A stretch of 12,996 nucleotides of DNA from Paracoccaceae bacterium (GTDB lineage Bacteria; Pseudomonadota; Alphaproteobacteria; Rhodobacterales; Rhodobacteraceae): positions 1-12,996 of the forward strand of contig JAPOSK010000148.1 of assembly GCA_026709725.1 (NCBI GenBank), in the 5' to 3' direction. The notes under the pieces are model-generated. The model saw only the letters and a list, made by a program, of their open reading frames with translations. It had not been told where the DNA came from and did not search any database. Both the position numbers and the translations under genes were made by a program. Shown one piece after another: positions 7,249-12,996 of the stretch (positions within the stretch are counted from its first letter, which is position 1; each line of letters opens with the position of its first letter).

Positions 7249-8559
7249 TCAGGCAGGACCGGGTCGCATGTTTTCGGGGAGATAGGTTGCGAGTTCCGGG
7301 AAGAAAATCAGCACGAAGACCATGAGCACCATAATGGCGAACATGGGCAGGGCGGTTTTGGCAATATAGCCCATGTCATGCCCGGTCAGGCCCTGCATGA
7401 CGAAGAGATTGAAGCCGATGGGCGGCGTGATCTGGGCCATTTCGACCACAATGACAATAAAGATGCCAAACCAGATGATATCGATCCCCTCGGCCCGGAT
7501 CATCGGTTCAACGATGGCCATTGTCAGGACCACCGAGGAAATTCCATCCAGAAAACAGCCCAGGATGATGTAGAAGATCATCAAGGCGATGAGCAATTGA
7601 AAGCGCGAGAGATCCCAGGCATCAATCCAGCCGGCCAGTGCCTTGGGCAGACCGGTGAAGCCCATTGCCAGTGAGAGGGCAGCGGCACCGGCAAGGATGA
7701 GGGCAATCATCGCCGAGGTCCGGGTGGCCCCAAGAAGGCTCTCGATAAATGTTCGCCAGGTCAGTGACCCTTGACTGGCCGCCATAAGCAGGGAGCCGAT
7801 GACGCCGAAGGATGCAGCTTCTGTTGCGGTGGCGAAACCAAGATACAGTGAGCCGATGATCACGGCAATCAGCAGCAGAACCGGTATGAGAAAACGTGAC
7901 TCGCGCATTTTTTCACGCAAGGGCAGCCGGGCGCTGATATCCGGGACCTCACCCGGCCTGACAGCCGACCAGAGGGCCACATAGGCCATGAACATGGCCG
8001 CGAGCGTGAGACCCGGCAGGATGCCGGCAATGAAGAGCTTGGTGATTGATTCATTGATGGTGACCCCGTAGACAATCAGGGTCAGGGATGGCGGGATCAT
8101 GAGCCCGAGTGTCGCGGCGCCGGTCAGGGTCCCGATAATCATGTATTCGGGGTATTTCCGTGCGCGCAATTCAGGGATGGCCATCTTGCCCACGGTTGTC
8201 AGCGTGGCTGCCGATGAGCCGGAGACTGCGGCAAAAACCGTGCAGCCGACAATGTTTGTGTGGATCAGGCCGCCGGGCAGGCCCCGCATCCACGGCGAGA
8301 GGCCCCGGAACATGTCCTCGGACAGCCGGGTCCGATAGAGGATCTCCCCCATCCAGATGAAGAGCGGGAGGGCGGTGAGGGTCCAGCTGCTGGATGCCGA
8401 CCAGATTGTCGTGAGCATGGCATCGCCAGCCGGACGGCTGGTGAAGAGTTCAAGGCCGATATAGGCAACACCAAACAGTGCCAGACCAACCCAGACCCCG
8501 GTTCCCAGCAGCAGGAAGAGAACAAGAAGAAAAATCAGGGTAAGGTTGATTTCTTCCAT
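7249..8559 (-). CDS. dctM: TRAP transporter large permease subunit (DctM)
   Basis: DctM is the large inner-membrane subunit that carries solute transport driven by the sodium gradient. The 436-residue length is normal and the protein is hydrophobic throughout. Family stretches include LLLGTGVWVGLALFGVAYIG near the start, LPLFIWMGEIL, AAVSGSSAATLTTVG (about 125-140), GLMIPPSLTLIVYGV (about 165-180), LFIAGILPG, and near the end EMAQITPPIGFNLFVMQGLTG. The start follows the dctQ stop by three bases, with GAGGAGGA inside the end of dctQ, so the two are translationally linked. It is the last gene of the minus-strand operon and faces leuCD tail to tail. Confidence 0.97.
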   Translation of the reverse strand: MEEINLTLIFLLVLFLLLGTGVWVGLALFGVAYIGLELFTSRPAGDAMLTTIWSASSSWTLTALPLFIWMGEILYRTRLSEDMFRGLSPWMRGLPGGLIHTNIVGCTVFAAVSGSSAATLTTVGKMAIPELRARKYPEYMIIGTLTGAATLGLMIPPSLTLIVYGVTINESITKLFIAGILPGLTLAAMFMAYVALWSAVRPGEVPDISARLPLREKMRESRFLIPVLLLIAVIIGSLYLGFATATEAASFGVIGSLLMAASQGSLTWRTFIESLLGATRTSAMIALILAGAAALSLAMGFTGLPKALAGWIDAWDLSRFQLLIALMIFYIILGCFLDGISSVVLTMAIVEPMIRAEGIDIIWFGIFIVIVVEMAQITPPIGFNLFVMQGLTGHDMGYIAKTALPMFAIMVLMVFVLIFFPELATYLPENMRPGPA

Positions 8560-8562
8560 GGT

Positions 8563-9111
8563 TCAGCCTGTGTCCTCCTCAACTGTCCGCGCGATGGCGA
8601 AATGGTCGCCGACGAACAGGACACGAACAAGATTGTCGATCAGGGCAATTGACAGGATGGCTGCACCGATGGCCATGGCCATCTGGGGGATCCAGAGTGG
8701 TGTCGCATCAAGACCCTGTGACTTGTCGCCGAGAAGGAATGACAGATGAGTCGTCTTGATTGCATAATAGGTCCAGTAGCAGCTGAGGACGGATGCAATC
8801 ACGAAACACCAGATTTCGCAGTAGCGCCGATAGCGGCCCAGCGAGCTCAGGAGCAGATTGACACGAATGTGGGCACCATGGTTCAGGGCATAGGCAAAGG
8901 CAAAGAATGACGAGGCGGCCATGAAATATCCTGCATAATCGGGGGTTCCCGGCAGCATTTCACCTGTCCAGCGAGCCAGCATCTGCATGACGATCAGGAC
9001 CAGGATGACGATCAGACAGACTGCCGCAACATAGCCGGAGTAGCGGTACAGGCCATCAAGGAAGGACCGGAGCGGCTGCAACAGTCTCAGTCGATCCTCA
9101 TCAATAACCAT
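8563..9111 (-). CDS. dctQ: TRAP transporter small permease subunit (DctQ)
   Basis: DctQ is the four-helix small membrane subunit that pairs with DctM. Hydrophobic segments are visible at VAAVCLIVILVLIVMQML, the YAGYFMAASSFFAFAYAL region followed by NHGAHIRVNLLL (a typical DctQ turn), the YCEIWCFVIASVLSCYWTYYAI region, and IPQMAMAIGAAILSIALIDNL. The frame is open up to a TTG at 9135, but the ATG at 9111 is preferred: AAGGGG ends five bases before it, and the TTG is buried in the stem of the hairpin at 9132-9162. This gives 182 residues. It sits 71 bases after dctP, a wider gap than elsewhere in the operon, and three bases before dctM. Confidence 0.93.
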   Translation of the reverse strand: MVIDEDRLRLLQPLRSFLDGLYRYSGYVAAVCLIVILVLIVMQMLARWTGEMLPGTPDYAGYFMAASSFFAFAYALNHGAHIRVNLLLSSLGRYRRYCEIWCFVIASVLSCYWTYYAIKTTHLSFLLGDKSQGLDATPLWIPQMAMAIGAAILSIALIDNLVRVLFVGDHFAIARTVEEDTG

Positions 9112-9131
9112 CCGTTCCCCTTCGATGCGGT

Positions 9132-9162
9132 CCAAGGCAGCGGGTCACACCCCCTGCCCTGG
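9132..9162 (-). promoter_or_regulatory. Strong RNA hairpin in the dctP-dctQ gap
   Basis: In the transcribed sense the arms are CCAGGGCAG and CTGCCTTGG (nine pairs, one a G-U), then a single G/G mismatch, three G-C pairs and a TGTGA loop. The one imperfect position pairs as G-U only in minus-strand RNA (A/C on the other strand), fitting function in this transcript. No U-run follows. It probably protects the 3' end of the dctP message or limits read-through into dctQM. Confidence 0.6.
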
Positions 9163-9170
9163 TTGTGATT

Positions 9171-9182
9171 GCGGTTTTCCGC
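9171..9182 (-). other. Small GCGG-AAAA-CCGC hairpin directly after dctP stop
   Basis: A perfect 4-bp stem with an AAAA loop begins at the base after the dctP TAA. It is short, but lies immediately before the larger hairpin and may stack with it as part of the same element. Confidence 0.3.
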
Positions 9183-10154
9183 TTATTGCATGGCCCTGAA
9201 ACTGTCAACAATTTCCTGACCAACGGCTCCCGCATTTTCAAGCCATTCGGCTGTCATGATTTCGCCAAATCCCCTGAGCTCATTCGTCATCTGATCTGAA
9301 GCCCTGCCAACCGACATGCCGTTTCTGGCCAACTCACTCAGAGTGAACTGGGTGTAGTGCCGCGAACGGGCGTTGCCGGCATATTCGGCGAGTGCCGCAC
9401 AGCCATTGACGACATTCCTGATCTCGTCGGACAGACCATTCCAGCTCCCCATGTTCACGAAGACATAGTTCCGCGGAAGCCATGCATCGACTTCATAAAA
9501 ATGAGTCAGACTTTCCCAGACCTTGCGATCATAGCCGGTTGAACCGGATGAGATCATGGAATCAGCCACGCCGGTAGCAAAGGCCTGCGAGATTTCGGCG
9601 GCCTCGATCTGAACCGGAATCATCCCGGCCAGCTCGGCAATCCGTGCCGTGGCGCTGTTGTATGACCGGAACTTCACTCCCTCCATATCGGCTACGCTGT
9701 TGACTTCCTTCTTGAAATACAATCCCTGTGGTGGCCAGGGGACAGCATAAAGAAGGTGGAGTCCCTCATCAGCCATCGTCTTTGTCAGGACGGGTTTGGC
9801 GGCCTGCCAGAGTTTTTCCGAGTCTTCAAAGGATGTGGCCAGAAACGGGATCGAGTCAAAGCCGTACAGAATATTGTCGTTCTGGTGGGCGGACATCAAC
9901 CGCTCGCCGATCTGTGTCTGGCCTGTGCGCACGGCGCGATAGATTTCGTTGCCCTTGAACAGGGACCCGCCCGGATGGGTCTCAATTTCAAGCTCGCCGC
10001 CTGTGCCGGTTGTGACACATTGGGCAAATTCGGCCCCGGTCTCACTGTGAAAGTTTGATGCAGCATAGCCCATGGGCATATCCCACTTGTCTGCTGCAGC
10101 GGCACCGAGTGCCATCGCCATCGCCCCGAAGGCTGTCAGGGTGAATAATCTCAT
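9183..10154 (-). CDS. dctP: TRAP transporter periplasmic solute-binding protein (DctP)
   Basis: DctP binds the substrate in the periplasm and delivers it to DctQM. The 323-residue protein starts with an export signal (MRLFTLTAFGAMAMALGAAAA, cleavage near residue 21). Family features: HPGGSLFKGNEIYRAVRTGQ (60-79), GFDSIPFLATSFEDSEKLW (98-116), QGLYFKKEVNS, and GVKFRSYNSATARIAELAG (159-177), whose Arg163 aligns with the conserved arginine that holds a substrate carboxylate, then AFATGVADSM. This indicates an organic acid or amino-acid-like ligand but not which one. AGGAGAG lies six bases before the ATG. The gene follows the FAD enzyme by 35 bases and precedes dctQ by 71 bases with a hairpin between, which suits higher output of the binding protein. 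Confidence 0.96.
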   Translation of the reverse strand: MRLFTLTAFGAMAMALGAAAADKWDMPMGYAASNFHSETGAEFAQCVTTGTGGELEIETHPGGSLFKGNEIYRAVRTGQTQIGERLMSAHQNDNILYGFDSIPFLATSFEDSEKLWQAAKPVLTKTMADEGLHLLYAVPWPPQGLYFKKEVNSVADMEGVKFRSYNSATARIAELAGMIPVQIEAAEISQAFATGVADSMISSGSTGYDRKVWESLTHFYEVDAWLPRNYVFVNMGSWNGLSDEIRNVVNGCAALAEYAGNARSRHYTQFTLSELARNGMSVGRASDQMTNELRGFGEIMTAEWLENAGAVGQEIVDSFRAMQ

Positions 10155-10189
10155 GGATTCCTCTCCTATCTGATCTGATTCAACTGCCC

Positions 10190-11443
10190 CTATACACCAT
10201 TTGTCCCGAAACGTAACGGATGAAATGGTTCAAGATCAATGATGTCCTGTCCATGGGCGATCAGATTGGCAATAATCCGCCCGGTTTTCGGTCCGGATGT
10301 CAGGCCGATATGATGATGACCAAAGGCCGTGTAGATCCCCGTCGAGCGGATTTCACCCAAAAACGGCAGGCTGTCTGTTGGCGCCGGCCTGTGCCCGAGC
10401 CACTCCTGGTCATCTGATGCCGCAAAGTCAGGATAAATCATGCCGAGATGATTCCGAAGCAGTTTGAGCGGCTTGCGAGACGGTCCGGGCGTGAGTCCGC
10501 CAAACTCGATCACACCTGCACATCGCAGCCCGTTGCTCATCGGAGAAAGAACAAACTTGCCGGCCGAGTACATGATCGGAATACGGGGAGTCCGCGATGG
10601 CTCCCTGAACTCGATATGATACCCCCGCTCTGTCTGCATGGGCACACGGACACCAAGCGGCTCAAGCAATCCCCGCGACCAGACCCCGGTCGCCATGACG
10701 ACGTTTGCGCACTCAATCAGACCGGCATTGGTGACGACAGAACGGACCCGGTCAGACTCGAGCACCAGCGTCTCTACAGTGGCCCTGACAATCCGGCCGC
10801 CACAGGCCTCAACCTCGCATGCCAGGTCCTTGATGTAGCCACCGGGGTCGAGAATGAATCCATGCCGGTCCATAACCGCCAGGAACCCGACAGCATCACT
10901 GACACCCGGCATGTAGTCCTGGATCGCATCACCCGTGATTTCCTGTGGTACAAACCCCGCCCTCTTTCGGCAGGACCAGGCGAATTCATCCTTTCGATAG
11001 GCATCGCGGGATGGATAGGCATAGGCGTAGTCCCATTTGGTCAGTCGATGCTCGGCACGCGTACCGCCGGCCAGATCCATATGCTGGGCGAGACTGTCGG
11101 TCACAATGGTGGATAATGCCCCGGTAATGCGTCGGGATTCATCTCCCGTTGCATGGCTGAGATAGCGCATCAGCCATGGCATGATCCCGGGAACACGATG
11201 CCAGATGACAAAAAGTGGTGATGCAGGGTTCAGAAGCATCCTCGGAATTTTTGTGACAAGTCCCGGGACAGTGACCGGCAGGATTGATGATGCCGCCAGA
11301 ACGCCAGCGTTGCCGAATGATGTTCCCTCACCCGGTGCGCTGCGGTCAATCAGCATGACAGTATGGCCCAGCCTTTGCAGCCAGAGAGCTGTTGAGACGC
11401 CGGCAATGCCGGCACCAATGATGACAGTGGGCCCATCAGACAT
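10190..11443 (-). CDS. FAD-dependent amino-acid dehydrogenase/oxidase (DadA/DAO family)
   Basis: This 417-residue flavoprotein belongs to the DAO fold group and is similar in length and layout to the small subunit of D-amino-acid dehydrogenase. Visible are the FAD dinucleotide-binding motif VIIGAGIAGVSTALWLQRLG with G10-x-G12-x-x-G15 and the trailing acidic LID, a TSFGNAGVLA segment (41-50) like that of DadA, VVMATGVWSRGL in the middle, and at the end EWLGHRPAPTDSLPFLGEI and HHHIGLTSGPKTGRIIANLI, the second FAD-contact region. The family removes hydride from amino acids or secondary amines, giving a 2-oxo acid or imine and ammonia. It lies 32 bases after the ThDP enzyme and 35 before dctP, so it probably acts on the imported compound. 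The exact substrate, and whether it is a D- or N-substituted amino acid, cannot be told. Confidence 0.9.
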   Translation of the reverse strand: MSDGPTVIIGAGIAGVSTALWLQRLGHTVMLIDRSAPGEGTSFGNAGVLAASSILPVTVPGLVTKIPRMLLNPASPLFVIWHRVPGIMPWLMRYLSHATGDESRRITGALSTIVTDSLAQHMDLAGGTRAEHRLTKWDYAYAYPSRDAYRKDEFAWSCRKRAGFVPQEITGDAIQDYMPGVSDAVGFLAVMDRHGFILDPGGYIKDLACEVEACGGRIVRATVETLVLESDRVRSVVTNAGLIECANVVMATGVWSRGLLEPLGVRVPMQTERGYHIEFREPSRTPRIPIMYSAGKFVLSPMSNGLRCAGVIEFGGLTPGPSRKPLKLLRNHLGMIYPDFAASDDQEWLGHRPAPTDSLPFLGEIRSTGIYTAFGHHHIGLTSGPKTGRIIANLIAHGQDIIDLEPFHPLRFGTNGV

Positions 11444-11475
11444 GCGGGCGGCGCCCCATCACCGGCGTCTCCGCA

Positions 11476-12996
11476 TCAGCCCATCCACCGGCGGACAGGG
11501 GCACGGGTTTCCTCAAGCGGCTGACAGATGACTTCAACCAGGGCGGGCCCATCCAGCCCGGCGGCCTCTCTGAGGACCGGGTCCAGGTCATGAGGGGCCT
11601 CAACCCGCCATGATGGCATACCATAAGCACGGGCAATTTCGGCATGGTTGGAGCGCGAAAAGTCAACATTGTGGTAGCGCGCTCCACACTCATCATGCTG
11701 GCTGGCCTTGATCCAGCCAAAACTGCTGTTGTTCAGCACGATGATGAGCAGGGGGATTTCATAGCGCATGACCGTTTCCAGTTCACCGCAGGCAAATCCA
11801 AAACTGCCGTCACCCATGATTGCAACGATCTTGCGCTCCGGTTGGCCATACCATGCGCCCATTGCCGCTCCGAGCGAATACCCCAGCGCGCCATGCGCCC
11901 GATTGGTCAAAAAGTATCGACCGGCCCGTGGCAGACGATAATACGCAGCAATATAGGGACAGGATGTTCCCGGATCGGAGACCAGGACAGCATTGTCCGG
12001 CAGGATATCCTGCATGATGGTGATGAGCAGCTCCGGTCGGATGGGTGTTTCCATCCGGGCTGCAATCGCATCAAATTCCGCAAACTTGCGCTGGTGGGCT
12101 GCTGCGACCAGTCCTGTCCCACCCATTGTCGGGTGTGATGATTTTGACATCAAAATCATGTTGAGCTCAGCCAGAGCCAGCTTCAGGTCGGCCACCACCC
12201 CGATCTCAACCGGGTAATTCGCCCCGATAACCGCCGGGTTCGAGTCGATGTGGATGATTCGCGTTGAGGGTGACGGGGCCTCCCAGCGCGAGGTGACGGT
12301 GGATCCGGCCCGGCAGCCGAGGAAGACAACCAGATCCGCCCCGGCCAGCACCTCCCAGGTTGCATCCGTTCCACCGTTTGATCCGACCACCCCCAGTGCA
12401 AGCGGATGCTGATCGGACAGACTCCCCTTGCCCGAGAGTGAGGTGCCCACACCGATATCAAGCTGCGATGCCAGGGTCTCAAGTTCAGCACAGGCATTCG
12501 CAGCAATGACACCACCACCACATACGACGAGGGGCTGTTCGGCAGCGAGGATGGCATCAACAACACGCGCACAGGAACCAGGCGCGGGTGCAGACCGCCA
12601 GCTCGGAAACACTGCATGTGTACGGTCGCCCCAGACATCATCCGGACAAACCGGGTCATATTGAATGTCATAGGGGACACCAAGATGGGCGGAACCGGGG
12701 GTTCCCGATGCCATGTGCCGGAAGGCGGCCCGGAACATGCGGGGGATGTGATCTGCCGTACGAATGACTGCATTCCACTTGGTCAGGGGCTGCATCAACC
12801 TGTCCTGGTCCACCTCGGTCAGGGGGTATTTTCCGTAGGAGGCGACTGAAATGTCGGTTGTGATTCCGAGGACCGCCACCGATGAATCATTCGCTTCAAT
12901 CAGACCCGGGAGAATATAGGTCGCCCCACCACCCGATGGGCCTTCGCAAACACCAATCCTGCCGGTGAGGCGTGCATAGCCATCGGCCATATAGGC
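11476..12996 (-). CDS. Thiamin-diphosphate enzyme, acetolactate-synthase-like (partial, cut by window edge)
   Basis: The frame is open to the window edge, so the N-terminus (about 50-70 residues with the catalytic glutamate of the PYR domain) is missing; 506 residues are visible. The start shows AYMADGYARLTGRIGVCEGP and GGGATYILPGLIEAN of the PYR domain. The central FAD/nucleotide-like domain has VVCGGGVIAANA and DLVVFLGCRAGS. The PP domain has AHGALGYSLGAAMGAW and the ThDP-Mg motif GDGSFGFACGELETV (visible residue 395 onward) ending in LNNSSFGW, giving the GDG...NN spacing. It does not match sulfoacetaldehyde acetyltransferase by recall. Relatives decarboxylate or ligate 2-oxo acids. As first visible gene of an operon with a FAD amine/amino-acid enzyme and TRAP genes, it likely processes the keto product. 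Confidence 0.9.
   Translation of the reverse strand, partial: AYMADGYARLTGRIGVCEGPSGGGATYILPGLIEANDSSVAVLGITTDISVASYGKYPLTEVDQDRLMQPLTKWNAVIRTADHIPRMFRAAFRHMASGTPGSAHLGVPYDIQYDPVCPDDVWGDRTHAVFPSWRSAPAPGSCARVVDAILAAEQPLVVCGGGVIAANACAELETLASQLDIGVGTSLSGKGSLSDQHPLALGVVGSNGGTDATWEVLAGADLVVFLGCRAGSTVTSRWEAPSPSTRIIHIDSNPAVIGANYPVEIGVVADLKLALAELNMILMSKSSHPTMGGTGLVAAAHQRKFAEFDAIAARMETPIRPELLITIMQDILPDNAVLVSDPGTSCPYIAAYYRLPRAGRYFLTNRAHGALGYSLGAAMGAWYGQPERKIVAIMGDGSFGFACGELETVMRYEIPLLIIVLNNSSFGWIKASQHDECGARYHNVDFSRSNHAEIARAYGMPSWRVEAPHDLDPVLREAAGLDGPALVEVICQPLEETRAPVRRWMG

Noticed and set aside
7234..7674. His/Asp-rich plus-strand frame (and others to 8652) opposite dctM
   Set aside because: They are antisense shadows of a well-conserved membrane permease; the odd composition simply mirrors hydrophobic codons.
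11476..12996. Sulfoacetaldehyde acetyltransferase (taurine pathway) for the ThDP enzyme
   Set aside because: The gene neighbourhood suggested it, but the PYR and PP-domain stretches differ from the Xsc sequence as I recall it; left as a ThDP enzyme of unknown substrate.

Overview
The window looks like chromosomal DNA of a moderately GC-rich proteobacterium, most likely an alphaproteobacterium. The best support is the leuC/leuD pair, whose LeuC reads like the alphaproteobacterial type, followed by a TRAP (DctPQM) operon of the kind common in marine and heterotrophic alphaproteobacteria. No rRNA, tRNA, CRISPR array or intact insertion sequence was seen.

Left part, 1-4.5 kb, is an accessory and decaying island. 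On the minus strand, 1687 to 74, is a type IV toxin-antitoxin pair. The AbiEi-like antitoxin is open. The AbiEii nucleotidyltransferase toxin is split by a single-base frameshift near 501-510. Further right, 2668 to 2008, is an unrecognised cysteine-containing exported protein. Its Shine-Dalgarno and ATG are separated from the rest of the frame by a run of eight Cs; seven Cs would give one continuous signal-peptide ORF. On the plus strand, 3340-4521, is an AAA ATPase/DUF4143 gene broken by four frame-changing lesions, each of which can be placed to within a few bases. A perfect 19-bp tandem duplication follows at 4532-4569.

Centre, 4.9-7.0 kb, holds intact leuC and leuD, the two subunits of isopropylmalate isomerase, as a tight two-gene plus-strand operon. 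leuB does not follow; the next genes run the opposite way.

Right part, 7.25-13.0 kb, is one minus-strand operon, read from the right edge leftward: a thiamin-diphosphate enzyme (cut by the window edge), a DadA-like FAD amino-acid dehydrogenase/oxidase, then dctP, dctQ and dctM of a TRAP transporter. The layout suggests uptake of a carboxylate or amino-acid-like compound, oxidative deamination to a 2-oxo acid or aldehyde, and ThDP-dependent cleavage or ligation; the substrate cannot be read from the sequence. A strong RNA hairpin lies in the dctP-dctQ gap and could explain excess production of the binding protein.

The contrast between the broken left third and the clean frames on the right argues that the frameshifts are real decay rather than uniformly poor sequence. 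The most novel items are the C8 tract in the exported-protein gene and the ThDP/FAD/TRAP gene set.
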